Origin: Gammaproteobacteria bacterium | GTDB taxonomy: Bacteria; Pseudomonadota; Gammaproteobacteria; Pseudomonadales; Azotimanducaceae | Reading direction: 5' to 3' | Length of the DNA stretch: 64,000 nucleotides | NCBI GenBank assembly: GCA_009846005.1 | Contig: VXYL01000057.1 | Coordinates: 88,391 to 152,390, forward strand | Shown here: in pieces, positions 41,418-50,439 of the stretch | Position numbering within the stretch: the first letter of the stretch is position 1 | How the letters are laid out: every line of letters begins with the position of its first letter | Notes under the pieces: model-generated | Databases searched by the model: none | The model's input: only the letters and a program-made list of their open reading frames with translations | Told to the model about the DNA's origin: nothing | Position numbers and translations under genes: made by a program

Positions 41418-43025
41418 ATGGCGGACGACGTTGTCGACGTGCTGATCGTCGGGGCGGGTGCCTCCGGCGCCGCTGTGGCCTGGAGCCTGGCGGAGACCCG
41501 GATGCGGATCGTCTGCCTGGAACAGGGCGGCTGGATGAACCCGGCGGAGTACCCGAGCAATGGGCGCGACTGGGAGACGCGTGCCGCCAAGGAGATGCAG
41601 GTAAGCCCGAACCTGCGCAAGCGTCCCGCCGACTACCCCATCAACGACGACAATTCGCCCATCGCGATCCTCAACTTCAACGCCGTCGGCGGCAGCACGA
41701 TCCTCTACTCGGCGCACTTCCCCCGTTTTCACCCTTCCGACTTCCGCGTGCGGAGCCTGGACGGCGTCGCCGACGACTGGCCCATCGACTACGCGACGCT
41801 GGAACCCTTCTTCGCCCAGAACGACAACAATATCGGTGTCGCCGGGCTGGCGGGGGATCCTGCCATTCCCGCCCACCAGCCGCCGTTGCCGCACATCCCG
41901 ATGGGTCGGATGGGCGAGACCATGGGCCGGGGCTTCAACAAGCTCGGCTGGCACTGGTGGCCGTCCGACAGCGCCATCATCACCCGGCCCCACAACGGCC
42001 GGGGCCAGTGCCTGAACCTCGGACCGTGCAACGCCGGCTGCGCCCAGGGCGCCAAGAGCAGTGCCGACATCGCCTACTGGCCCATGAACGAGCGCGCGGG
42101 GGTCGAACTCCGGACCCATTGCCGGGTTCGGGAAATCACCGTCGACGAGGGCGACATGGCCACCGGCGTGACCTACTTCGACGCGGACGGCAACGAACGC
42201 CACCAGCGCGCCGAGGTCGTCGTCGTTGCTTGCAACGGCGTCGGCACCCCGAGGCTGCTTCTCAACTCCACGTCGGCACGGTTTCCGAACGGCCTCGCCA
42301 ACCGTTCCGGTTTGGTCGGGCGCAACCTCATGCTGCATCCCTGGGGAATGGTGGCCGGCTGTTTCGACGAACCGCTCGGGTCCAACTTCGGCCCGCAGGG
42401 CTGCTGCATCCTGAGCCAGGAGTTCTACGAGACGGACGCCTCGCGCGGGTTCGTGCGGGGCTACAACATGCAGATCACCCGGGGCGGCCCACCCGTCGGC
42501 ACGGCCCGGGGCGGGATGGCGCAAGGCACGATCCCCTGGGGCGCGGACCACCACGACGCCTTCGACAGGCTTTTCGGCCGCAACATCCACCTAGGCATCT
42601 GCTGCGAGGATCTGCCTGAAGAGCACAACCGGGTGACCCTCGACCCGGAACTCACCGATTCGAACGGCATCCCGTCACCGAAGATCAGCTACACCTTGAG
42701 CGAGAACAGTCGCCGCATGCTCGACCACGGACTCGCGAGAGGCGCCGAAGCGATGGAGGCGGCGGGCGCCTGGAAAGTCCAGAAAGCGCCCGCCCCGATC
42801 CGTATGGCCGGCTGGCATCTGCTGGGCACTGCACGCATGGGCACCGACCCGGAACGGTCGGTCGTCAACGAATGGGGGCGCAGCCACGACGTCCGCAACT
42901 TGTTCATCGTCGACGGCAGCGTCTTCGTGACCTCCGGCGGCGTGAACCCGACCACCACGATCCAGGCGGTGGCGCTCTACATCGCCGACTCGATGAAGCA
43001 GCGGCTGGCCAATCTCTTCGACTGA
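41418..43025 (+). CDS. GMC-family FAD-dependent oxidoreductase
   Basis: 535 aa. The FAD-binding Rossmann motif is VLIVGAGASGAAVAW at about 8-22; VGGSTILYSAHFPRF lies near the flavin. The C-terminus has the GMC signature HLLGTARMGTDPERSVV, SHDVRNLFIVDGSVFVTSGGVNPTTTIQAVALY with the active-site His and Asn. No signal peptide. Like gluconate and fructose dehydrogenase large subunits it is followed by a small subunit-3-type gene, ten bases downstream, so it is probably the catalytic part of a membrane- or periplasm-associated dehydrogenase; the alcohol or sugar is unknown. ATG after GAGGGAG. Confidence 0.92.
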   Translation: MADDVVDVLIVGAGASGAAVAWSLAETRMRIVCLEQGGWMNPAEYPSNGRDWETRAAKEMQVSPNLRKRPADYPINDDNSPIAILNFNAVGGSTILYSAHFPRFHPSDFRVRSLDGVADDWPIDYATLEPFFAQNDNNIGVAGLAGDPAIPAHQPPLPHIPMGRMGETMGRGFNKLGWHWWPSDSAIITRPHNGRGQCLNLGPCNAGCAQGAKSSADIAYWPMNERAGVELRTHCRVREITVDEGDMATGVTYFDADGNERHQRAEVVVVACNGVGTPRLLLNSTSARFPNGLANRSGLVGRNLMLHPWGMVAGCFDEPLGSNFGPQGCCILSQEFYETDASRGFVRGYNMQITRGGPPVGTARGGMAQGTIPWGADHHDAFDRLFGRNIHLGICCEDLPEEHNRVTLDPELTDSNGIPSPKISYTLSENSRRMLDHGLARGAEAMEAAGAWKVQKAPAPIRMAGWHLLGTARMGTDPERSVVNEWGRSHDVRNLFIVDGSVFVTSGGVNPTTTIQAVALYIADSMKQRLANLFD

Positions 43026-43034
43026 CGACTGCGC

Positions 43035-43511
43035 ATGACACAAGACCGAATGATCGGTACCGACAACCCATTGAGCGACGACCAACGGCGCATCCTGGCC
43101 ATCGTTCTGGACCTCATTGTTCCCGCGAGCGAGGACGGACAACGACCGAGCGCGGCGGATGTGGACGTGCTTGGCTACATTCGCGAGACCGAGAGCCATA
43201 CGCTCGACGGGCTGCGCGCCGAGTTGGATCAGCTCAATGCCGAAGCCTTCGAGTCCCAAGGTGAAGCCTTCGCATCACTCGACCCGGCAACCCGGCAAGC
43301 CTTCGTCGACGCCGTCCGCGAGCGCGAACCCCAATTCATGCGCACCCTCGCGATGCAGACCGTTGCCTGCTACTACCGGGACGACCGGGTTCTCGAGGCG
43401 ATCGGCGTGGGGGCCAGGCCGCCGTTCCCCCAAGGCTACGAAGTGCCGTCCGGCGATCTGTCGTTGCTCGAACCGGTTCGCCGGCGCGGTCTGATCTACC
43501 GGGAGGCTTGA
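43035..43511 (+). CDS. Gluconate 2-dehydrogenase subunit 3-like protein
   Basis: 158 aa. LSDDQRRILAIVLDLIVPASEDGQRPSAADVDVLGYI is the family hallmark (small subunit of gluconate/GMC dehydrogenases, which keeps the large subunit stable and exportable). Families of this type often have a Tat signal; none is obvious here, so both subunits may remain cytoplasmic. ATG at 43035. It ends in TGA overlapping the next ATG by one base. Confidence 0.82.
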   Translation: MTQDRMIGTDNPLSDDQRRILAIVLDLIVPASEDGQRPSAADVDVLGYIRETESHTLDGLRAELDQLNAEAFESQGEAFASLDPATRQAFVDAVREREPQFMRTLAMQTVACYYRDDRVLEAIGVGARPPFPQGYEVPSGDLSLLEPVRRRGLIYREA

Positions 43512-44962
43512 TGCGGCTCGTCACCGCGATAGCCGTCGCGGGCGCCTTTGTGACGCCCGGCCAACCCGCGGTTGCGGACGACGACCGGTTGTTCTGGCAT
43601 CCCGACGCCGGCTCGCCCGCCGAGCGTTTCGAGCTGGCCAAGCGGACACGGCCGGAACTGATCGCGTTCCTGAGGCGCTTTCCCAAGGGCGCGGACCTAC
43701 ACAACCACGCGGGCGGTGCCGTCTACAGCGACTACGTGATCGACGAGGCCCGGGTGAAGGGCCTCCGCTACGACCCGAGGAGCAAGGGGTTCACCGCCAG
43801 CGAAGAAGAACACACCGTAAGCCTCGACCAGTTGGAAGCCGATTCATCCATGCTGAAGGCGTTCTTCGAGACCGTCAGCATGCGCGGCTGGTATCCGAAC
43901 ACCGGCGACGGCCACCACCACTTTTTCCAGACGTTCTCCCGGTTGGGTTCCGCCCGCCGGACCCAGCCCCAGGTTCTCGCGGAGATCATCCGCCGCAACC
44001 GCTACCAGAACGTCAACTACGTGGAACTGATGATGACCCCGGTGCCGGGAGCCACATGGGGACGGTTCTACGAAATCTACCATGAGCTTGACGTCGACGA
44101 CCTCCCCGGCAGCTTGGCCCCGTTCGAATCGCTCATCGAAGACCCGGCAATCGCGCGTGCGTTCACCGAGTACATCGACGAACTCGAGGCCGAAGCGTCC
44201 CGGGAACTCGGCATATCGCCGGCCTTGGGCGAGCCGGGAACCAAAACCGCCGTCGCCTACATCGGCTCGCTGCTGCGCACCGGCCCGACGGAGCGGTTCT
44301 TCCGCAACGCCGTGGTTACGTTCACGGCCATGAAGGCGGACGCACGCGTCGTGGGGCTGAACATCGTCGCACCCGAGGACCACCCCGCCGCCCGTCGCCA
44401 GTTCGACGACCAGATGAAGATCCTCGATTTTCTCTGGGAGCGCTTTGGCAAACCCGCCATCACCCTGCATGCGGGCGAACTGACCTTGCGCTACGCGCCG
44501 GTGGCATCGATGTGGGACCGCATCCGGCGCAGCATCGACGAAGGCCACTCCCGGCGCATCGGCCACGGCATCTCCATTGCCTGGGAGCGGGACCTGGTGG
44601 GCTTGCTCGATCAGATGCGCAACGAGGAAATCCTCGTCGAGATCAACCTGACCAGCAACGAGAGCATCCTCGGCGTGCGCGACGATGAGCATCCCTTCCA
44701 ACTCTACCGCCGCGCCGGCGTGCCGGTGTGCCTCACCACCGACGACGAGGGCGTCAGCCGCTCGAACCTGACGATGGAGTACGTCAAGGCCGTCGAGCGC
44801 TACGACCTCGGCTACGACGACATCAAGACGATCTCGCGGGACTGCCTTGAGCACTCGTTCCTGCCGGCGGATGCGAAAGCCGAGCGTTTGGCCATGCTGG
44901 AAGCAGCGTTTGAACGGTTCGAGAAGTCGCTGGCTACCGGCTACCGGGAGTCCACCGACTAG
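43511..44962 (+). CDS. Secreted adenosine deaminase-related growth-factor (ADGF/CECR1)-like deaminase
   Basis: 483 aa. The first 24 residues (LVTAIAVAGAFVTPGQPAVAD) are a signal peptide. Zinc and catalytic residues of the deaminase superfamily: KGADLHNHAGGA (HxH), ITLHAGELT (zinc His and catalytic Glu), SRRIGHG (His) and CLTTDDEGVSR (zinc Asp). The extended spacing and the secreted form recall animal ADGF/CECR1 rather than the 330-residue cytoplasmic enzyme. It would deaminate adenosine or a related nucleoside in the periplasm. The ATG at 43511 is one base after the upstream stop; GGAGG precedes it. Confidence 0.88.
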   Translation: MRLVTAIAVAGAFVTPGQPAVADDDRLFWHPDAGSPAERFELAKRTRPELIAFLRRFPKGADLHNHAGGAVYSDYVIDEARVKGLRYDPRSKGFTASEEEHTVSLDQLEADSSMLKAFFETVSMRGWYPNTGDGHHHFFQTFSRLGSARRTQPQVLAEIIRRNRYQNVNYVELMMTPVPGATWGRFYEIYHELDVDDLPGSLAPFESLIEDPAIARAFTEYIDELEAEASRELGISPALGEPGTKTAVAYIGSLLRTGPTERFFRNAVVTFTAMKADARVVGLNIVAPEDHPAARRQFDDQMKILDFLWERFGKPAITLHAGELTLRYAPVASMWDRIRRSIDEGHSRRIGHGISIAWERDLVGLLDQMRNEEILVEINLTSNESILGVRDDEHPFQLYRRAGVPVCLTTDDEGVSRSNLTMEYVKAVERYDLGYDDIKTISRDCLEHSFLPADAKAERLAMLEAAFERFEKSLATGYRESTD

Positions 44963-44970
44963 GGGAGCTC

Positions 44971-45993
44971 ATGGTTGAGCGCGAAGACGACGAGGGCGGC
45001 CGTAGGCGGCAGCCAGGCGAGTTCGACGAGTCGCCCAGCCCGTCGAGCATCCGCGACTACCTTCTCTACGGCCTATCGTTGCCCGAGCGGGCCGTCCGCG
45101 GCACAGCCGGCGTGGTCGGCGGAACGCTGCGCGAGTCAGCCGCCTTTCTCGTGCCGCAGTCATTCCGCAACGCCAAGACCTACCAGGTGTTCATCGGCCA
45201 GATGCTCGACTTCATGGCGGAAGACATGGCCGGCGTCGATCCCGAACACCGTCCAAGTCAGCCGCGCGTCGAGAACTTCGTGGCGAGGAAAACCGTCGGC
45301 AACTTCGTCGACCTCGCGACCCTGGCCACGTTCCACGTGTCCCCCATGTTGCTGCTCGCCCTCGTCGGCGACATCGCCTACGGTTCGAAGGCCTACTTGA
45401 AGGAGCTGGCAGAGGATCTCGAAGCACGCGGTGTCATCGAGGATGCCAGCGCCATTCAGCAGGCCGACGACTTGCTGGACGCAGTCGCCTCGGCCAGTCA
45501 GAAGACCGCCCAGTCGCTCGACACGCCACCCCTCTCGGTGGAAGGGCTGAAGGAGACCATCCGCCAAACCCGGGAGTCGGTCTCAGAGATCGATCCCTCG
45601 GTGGTGTTGTCCAGGGAGGACTTGGATCGCCTTTGGGAGCGCATCCGGTCGACCGCGAAGGGCGAAGGCGTGAGCCCCCTGGCGATCTCGGGATTGATGA
45701 CCCTCGGGACGCTGGAGAAGATCGGCAAGGTCGGCACGGGGACGCTTTCCACCGTCCGCGTCGCCGGTTCCCTCGTCAACCGCCACGTCCTCGACCACTA
45801 CCGGGAAGCACTCGGCGACATCAACCGCGACGGCTTCTACCGCACGCTGTCGACATCGAGCCGGCCCTACGTCGACGCGCTCTGGCGCAACTTCTCGTCG
45901 GAACGCGGGACCTTGACCGAGGAGTTCATCAAGAGCGGCGGCGTGGGCCGAACCTGGCGACGCGTGCAGGGTTGGGTCAAAGGGTCGGAGTAG
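44971..45993 (+). CDS. Conserved-looking protein of unknown function
   Basis: 340 aa; not recognised. After an acidic 25-residue head comes YLLYGLSLPERAVRGTAGVVGGTLRESAAFLVPQSFRNAKTY. A hydrophobic segment at about 112-132 (LATLATFHVSPMLLLALVGDIAYG) may cross or touch the membrane. From residue 140 it is helical and acidic (LKETIRQTRESVSEIDPSVVL), and a second apolar stretch (SPLAISGLMTLGTLEKIGKVGTGTLSTV) lies near 235. The ATG lies 8 bases after the deaminase stop with GGGGAG in front, so it is the last gene of the GMC operon. Confidence 0.7.
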   Translation: MVEREDDEGGRRRQPGEFDESPSPSSIRDYLLYGLSLPERAVRGTAGVVGGTLRESAAFLVPQSFRNAKTYQVFIGQMLDFMAEDMAGVDPEHRPSQPRVENFVARKTVGNFVDLATLATFHVSPMLLLALVGDIAYGSKAYLKELAEDLEARGVIEDASAIQQADDLLDAVASASQKTAQSLDTPPLSVEGLKETIRQTRESVSEIDPSVVLSREDLDRLWERIRSTAKGEGVSPLAISGLMTLGTLEKIGKVGTGTLSTVRVAGSLVNRHVLDHYREALGDINRDGFYRTLSTSSRPYVDALWRNFSSERGTLTEEFIKSGGVGRTWRRVQGWVKGSE

Positions 45994-46012
45994 TCCACGG
46001 TGGGAGCACACC

Positions 46013-46037
46013 GTAGGGGACGGGCTTGTCCCGTCCC
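46013..46037 (+). repeat. Palindromic repeat, A type
   Basis: Full copy 20 bases after the stop of the unknown gene. Confidence 0.9.
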
Positions 46038-46062
46038 GTTGCCGAGCCAAGCGGGATTCGGC

Positions 46063-46108
46063 GCGGGCGACGGCGCGCCCTGTCGGGCCCGTTAGCGTCG
46101 CCCCTACG
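46063..46108 (-). repeat. Palindromic repeat, B type with long loop
   Basis: GCGGGCGACG opens, CGTCGCCCCTACG closes, and the loop contains GCGCGCCC, TGTC and GGGCCC, a smaller hairpin within the hairpin. Confidence 0.8.
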
Positions 46109-46123
46109 ATTTCACCATGCGAT

Positions 46124-46666
46124 TCAATGTGTTGTGGATTCCTGGAATTTCCTCACCATCCTGAGTATCGACTCCTCGCTCGTCACCGACGCGACGTCAT
46201 CAAGAAGCACCCAACGCAACGCGAGGGACTCGCGAGTCAACTGAAGTGACCCCGGCCTTTCGACTTGGAGCAGGAACCGAACGTCGTAGTGGTAGTGGGC
46301 CGGATCCGGGCCGCGGGCCGGAATCGCGTGGATGTCGAGGTCTAGGATCTCGTCCTGGATCGGCACAATCGACAGTCCCGACTCCTCTTCCGCCTCCCGG
46401 CATGCGACACGCAGCGGGTCGGGGTCGCCGTCGGCGTGGCCGCCAAGTTGCAGCCAGCGGCCGAGCTTGGCGTGGTGGGTCATCAGCATCGAGGTGCCGG
46501 CGCTGTCGAGAACCACCGCGGAACCGGTGACGTGCCCGTCGTCCCAGCAGTCGCGTTCGAAACAGCGCGGCTGGCGTTCGACGAAGTGCCGGAACCGGGA
46601 GATGTCCTCGTCGGGATACCGGTCGGTGTATCCGGCGATCAGCGTGAGGAGCTTGTCTCGGTGCAT
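46124..46666 (-). CDS. NUDIX hydrolase
   Basis: 180 aa. The Nudix box is LGGHADGDPD-LRVACREAEEESGL, of the form G-x5-E-x7-REUxEExGU with small variations. The N-terminal 45 residues are helical (LLTLIAGYTDRYPDEDISRFRHFV). It would hydrolyse nucleoside diphosphates linked to another group; the substrate is unknown. ATG at 46666. Divergent from the monooxygenase-like gene by 84 bases. Confidence 0.9.
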   Translation of the reverse strand: MHRDKLLTLIAGYTDRYPDEDISRFRHFVERQPRCFERDCWDDGHVTGSAVVLDSAGTSMLMTHHAKLGRWLQLGGHADGDPDPLRVACREAEEESGLSIVPIQDEILDLDIHAIPARGPDPAHYHYDVRFLLQVERPGSLQLTRESLALRWVLLDDVASVTSEESILRMVRKFQESTTH

Positions 46667-46750
46667 TGCTTCCGGTGTCCCGGTGTTCCGATGAAAGGTG
46701 CGGTCGGGTTATGCTGCCGCACCCTCTCGTCGATTTGGAAGAGTCCATAC

Positions 46751-47032
46751 ATGATTGCCCTACTCGCAAGGTTGAACGTCGCCGCCGGCAAGGAAAAGGA
46801 GTTCGAATCCGTGATGCTGGAACTCGCGGCGGCCGTCCGCGCCAACGAACCCGGCAACCAGCTCTACACGCTGGTCAAGGACGACGAGGGGTATGCCGTG
46901 ATGGAACTCTACGATGATGCCGCGGCATTGGCGGCGCATGGCGCGAGCGATCACTTCAAGGCTGCAGGGGGCAAGTTCCGCGGATTGATGGCGGGGCCTC
47001 CCGACCTCAAGCGTTTCGAAGTCGTCGGCTGA
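46751..47032 (+). CDS. Antibiotic biosynthesis monooxygenase (ABM)-domain protein
   Basis: 93 aa dimeric alpha/beta-barrel type. MIALLARLNVAAGKEKEFESVMLELAAAVRANEP, NQLYTLVKDDEGYAVMELYDDAAALAAHGASDHF fit the ABM fold: small oxygenases or quinol-binding proteins. The functional residues for any one reaction are not apparent. ATG at 46751. Two repeats follow. Confidence 0.85.
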   Translation: MIALLARLNVAAGKEKEFESVMLELAAAVRANEPGNQLYTLVKDDEGYAVMELYDDAAALAAHGASDHFKAAGGKFRGLMAGPPDLKRFEVVG

Positions 47033-47049
47033 CGTCAAACACGTCAAGG

Positions 47050-47136
47050 CGGGACGCCACAAGGGCGTCCCCTACGACGTGACCCCACCCCGCGTAGGGG
47101 CGACCCTAACGCGACCGTTAGGGCGCGCGGTCGCCC
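47050..47136. repeat. C-type repeat (47050-47074) and long-loop B-type repeat (47093-47136)
   Basis: The first reads GGGACGCC, ACAAG, GGCGTCCC, CTAC. The second reads GTAGGGGCGACC, then a loop with CTAACGCGACCGTTAG (a perfect inner hairpin), then GGTCGCCC. Confidence 0.8.
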
Positions 47137-47158
47137 GAAGCGACAGGGCCGTGGTCCG

Positions 47159-47890
47159 ATGAAGTTCCCGCAATACCACGACGAAGTGCTCAAGGCGCTA
47201 AAGGCGCTGGGCAATCCCGCGCTCGGACGGCATATGGCCGAGGATCGCGGGTCGTCCCTGAAGTACGTCGGGATCCGAGTCCCCGCTCTCCGACGTCGCG
47301 TGCAGCAGGGATTCTCGTTCTACGATCTCGACCAGGCCACCGTGCTCGCCATCTGGGACGACCTGTGGATGGGAAGCGAGTGGGGCGACGTGCTGTTCGC
47401 CGCCGAGGAGTACTACCGGCCCATCGTCCGCAAGCGCGTCGACGACGCTTACTGGCCCGTGATGAAGCGCTGGATCGACCGGGTCGACAACTGGTGCCAT
47501 GCCGATGGGTTGAGCGGGACCTATTCGCGACTCCTGGAGGCAGACCCCAGGACGGTCATGCCCGTTCTCGAACGCTGGAACATGGACGAGTCGCTTTGGC
47601 CCCGGCGGGTGTCCATCGTCAGCCTCATCCACTACACCGGCAAAAACGCGGCATTTCTCCCACCCGACGACGTGTTGCCGATGGTGGATCGCTGCGTCGA
47701 GGACCGCCGCCAACCGATGCAGAAGGCCGTCGGCTGGGTTCTACGGGAGATGTGGCGGGCCTATCCCGAGGAGATCGAGGACTACCTGAAGGGCAACGCG
47801 GCTCGGATAGCGCCATCGGCCTTCACCCGCGCCATCGAACGCATGGACGCCGGGGCACGCAAGGAGATGCGAGCTAGACAGGCGAGTTGA
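47159..47890 (+). CDS. DNA alkylation repair protein (AlkD-like, HEAT repeats)
   Basis: 243 aa. MKFPQYHDEVLKALKALGNPALGRHMAED-like opening, KYVGIRVPALRRRVQQGF, and a run of paired helices to the end match the AlkC/AlkD DNA-glycosylase fold, which removes N3/N7-alkylated bases. YWPVMKRWIDRVDNWCHADGLS carries the conserved Trp/Asp region around the catalytic Asp. ATG at 47159. Confidence 0.88.
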   Translation: MKFPQYHDEVLKALKALGNPALGRHMAEDRGSSLKYVGIRVPALRRRVQQGFSFYDLDQATVLAIWDDLWMGSEWGDVLFAAEEYYRPIVRKRVDDAYWPVMKRWIDRVDNWCHADGLSGTYSRLLEADPRTVMPVLERWNMDESLWPRRVSIVSLIHYTGKNAAFLPPDDVLPMVDRCVEDRRQPMQKAVGWVLREMWRAYPEEIEDYLKGNAARIAPSAFTRAIERMDAGARKEMRARQAS

Positions 47891-47894
47891 CGTC

Positions 47895-47970
47895 GTAGGG
47901 GCGAGGCTTGTCCTCGCCCGTGTTTCGCGCAGAGGGGTCAGCGCGGGCGACCACAAGGGTCGCCCCTACG
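47895..47970. repeat. Palindromic repeats: CGAG-arm variant (47895-47919) and B type (47943-47970)
   Basis: The first is GTAGGGGCGAGG, CTTGT, CCTCGCCC, an A-like form with compensating changes in both arms. The second, GCGGGCGACC plus ACAAGG plus GTCGCCCCTACG, is identical over 28 bases to the copy inside the gene at 51591-51618. Confidence 0.9.
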
Positions 47971-48021
47971 GATTCGCGTTTTCCCGGGAGACCGCCCCAC
48001 TTGCGCGGCAAACCCGACTGC

Positions 48022-50421
48022 CTAGGTCAATACATCCGCCAACCGAAGGGCGTTGATTCTCTCCTCGTCGTAGCCAAGGATGTCGCGCAGCGCGTCCTCG
48101 GTGTCGGCACCCAAGCACGGCGCAGGGAAACGAACGCCGTTCGGTCGGCGGGCCAGCCGCCAGGGGATTCCAGCGTGTGCGCGGGATCCCGTTTCCGGGT
48201 GGGCCAAGCGTTCGATGTAGCCCCGGGCGTTCAGGTGCGGGTCTTCGACGATGTCCTTGCAGGTGAAGGTCGGGAAGGCCGCGATGCCCGCGCTCTGCAG
48301 GAGCGCCGTGATCTGCCAGCGGTCCAGGGTGCGGGTCCACGACGCGACCGCTTCCTCCAACGCGTCTTCGTTGGTCTTGCGGCCGGCTAGCGATTCGAAG
48401 CGCTCGTCGTCGGCGAGCGTCGGGTCGATCAGGGCGGCGAACGTTTGCCACTCGTCGTCGCTTGCGCAGGCGATGGCGATCCATTCGTCCTCGCCCTGGC
48501 AGGGGAAACAGCCGTGGGGCGCCATGTGGGGATCCCGGTTGCCCAATCGCTCCGGCTGCGTGCCGTCCAAGGCGTACTGCATCCAGGCTTCGACGCCGTA
48601 CGCCGCGCTCGCTTCGAACAGCGTGACGTCCAGGTGGTCGCCGGCGCCGGTCTCGTCCCGGCGTTCGAGTGCCGAGACGATCGCCAGCGCGCCGGTGATC
48701 CCGGCATTGGGATCCGGCATGGAGACACCGACCTCCTCCGGTCCGCCACCGACGTAGCCGGTCGTGTCCGAGGTGCCGGTGAGTGCCGACGCCGCCGGAC
48801 CGTAGCCGATGTAGTCCCGGTACGGTCCCGATTGGCCGTAGCCGCTGATGCTCGCCAGGATGATCCCGGGATTGATCTCGCGGAGGACGTCGTAGCCTAG
48901 CCCTAAGCGCTCCATGACCCCGGTGGCGAAGTTCTGCGTGACGACGTCGCTCACCCGCACGAAGTCCTTGACGATCTCGATGCCCTGCGCAGAGCGGAGA
49001 TCCACGGCCACGCCTTTCTTGCCCTGGTTCCACTGGTTGAACATGCCGGAACGGTTGAGGTCCGGGGGATCGCCCGCGACGCTGGTCGTTGTGCGCCGGT
49101 ACAGGTCGGGTCGCTTCGCCGACTCGATGTGGATGACGTCGGCGCCCAGGTGGGCGAGGTTCATCGCACAGTACGTGCCCGCCCACACCCAGGTCAGATC
49201 CACCACGCGCACCCCATGCAAGGGACGGTTCGCTGTCGTGGACGTGCCCGGCGGACGTGGCGAAACGTGGCCAAGCACTTCCTGGTTGTGCTCGCCGAGC
49301 CGCGGCGCATGGCGCCGGATCGCCGATCGCCCCGTCCTCGTCAGCACCGGCGACGCCAGATGCTCCACGGGCCCGATGCCCGGCTGGTCCACCGTCGCGA
49401 AGAACCCCCTCGCTCGCAAGTGTTCGTTTGCCGCGAGTTCGGGGTAACTCGTCACCGGGGCGAAGCAGATGCGCTGCTTCTGGGCCTCGTGGTAGAGATC
49501 CCAAGCGTTCCAGTCGCCGATGAAGTCCTGCACGAACTGGTGCACGAGGTCCTGGTTCTCGGCGCGGCTGCCAACATCGGCAAACACGTCGAGGGCCGCC
49601 CAATCAGGATTGCCCATGAACTTGACAAGACGCTCCCACTGATCCTGCTCCACGCAGACCAGGAAGATCGGCTTGTCCTTGGCCTGGAAAATGCCCCACG
49701 GAATGAGCCCGCGTTCGTGGAAGCGCTTCAGCACCGCACCCCGGTAGGAGTAGACCGGAATGCCCGCCTCGAGCGCCGAGGCCACGTAGTCCTGCTCCGA
49801 CAGGTCGATGGTGTCGCCGACGCCGGAGCACCGGGCTTCCCGGGCCGTGGCCAGTGCCACCAAGGCACCGGCCGTGCCCGCCATCATCGCGCATGGGTGA
49901 CCGAAGACCTTGAGCGGCGGAAACTCGGGTTCGGGATGGGTTCCCGGACAGAAATTGGCCCAGCCGCCGGCGTTTGCCACGATCAACTCCGTGGCCCGGT
50001 AGTCGCGGTACGGACCCGCGATGCCGAACGGCGTGATCGACAGCGTCACGAGTCGCGGGAAGTCGGCTTCGAGTCTTGCGGGATCGATTCCGATTTCCAC
50101 GGCCCTTAGCCGAGGTTCGTTGTGGACGAGGATGTCCGCCCAGCCGAGCAGCCTATCGAGCTCGCTCCGGCCTTCGCGGGAGGCGACATCCAGACAGACG
50201 CCGCGTTTGTTGACGTTGAGCGCCAAGAACGTACCGCTCTTCTCCGGGTCGACGCCGGCGTTGGGGAACGGCCCCAGCCGTCGGGTCGGGTCGCCCGCCA
50301 GCGGCTCCACCTTGACCACGTCGGCGCCGTGATCGCCCAAGAGTTTCGCCGCGTAGGCGGCCGAGACGCCGCCGCCCAGTTCAAGGACGCGCAACGGCGC
50401 AGACACCCGCGGCTCCGTCAT
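48022..50421 (-). CDS. Double-domain CaiB/BaiF CoA-transferase
   Basis: 799 aa; two tandem family III CoA-transferase domains, about 1-385 (PLRVLELGGGVSAAYAAKLLGDHGADVVKVE) and about 398-799 (PLHGVRVVDLTWVWAGTYCAMNLAHLGADVIHIE). GISGYGQSGPYRDY-type loop is in domain 2; domain 1 has ITPFGIAGPYRDY. The order and spacing match the protein at 33065-35479, but sequence similarity between the two is only moderate, so they are old paralogues. The ATG lies 18 bases after the PhyH gene, suggesting co-transcription and a shared route, for example activation of a branched or xenobiotic acid to a CoA ester followed by 2-oxoglutarate-dependent hydroxylation (inference). Confidence 0.92.
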   Translation of the reverse strand: MTEPRVSAPLRVLELGGGVSAAYAAKLLGDHGADVVKVEPLAGDPTRRLGPFPNAGVDPEKSGTFLALNVNKRGVCLDVASREGRSELDRLLGWADILVHNEPRLRAVEIGIDPARLEADFPRLVTLSITPFGIAGPYRDYRATELIVANAGGWANFCPGTHPEPEFPPLKVFGHPCAMMAGTAGALVALATAREARCSGVGDTIDLSEQDYVASALEAGIPVYSYRGAVLKRFHERGLIPWGIFQAKDKPIFLVCVEQDQWERLVKFMGNPDWAALDVFADVGSRAENQDLVHQFVQDFIGDWNAWDLYHEAQKQRICFAPVTSYPELAANEHLRARGFFATVDQPGIGPVEHLASPVLTRTGRSAIRRHAPRLGEHNQEVLGHVSPRPPGTSTTANRPLHGVRVVDLTWVWAGTYCAMNLAHLGADVIHIESAKRPDLYRRTTTSVAGDPPDLNRSGMFNQWNQGKKGVAVDLRSAQGIEIVKDFVRVSDVVTQNFATGVMERLGLGYDVLREINPGIILASISGYGQSGPYRDYIGYGPAASALTGTSDTTGYVGGGPEEVGVSMPDPNAGITGALAIVSALERRDETGAGDHLDVTLFEASAAYGVEAWMQYALDGTQPERLGNRDPHMAPHGCFPCQGEDEWIAIACASDDEWQTFAALIDPTLADDERFESLAGRKTNEDALEEAVASWTRTLDRWQITALLQSAGIAAFPTFTCKDIVEDPHLNARGYIERLAHPETGSRAHAGIPWRLARRPNGVRFPAPCLGADTEDALRDILGYDEERINALRLADVLT

Positions 50422-50439
50422 CGGCTACGAGAAGATTGG

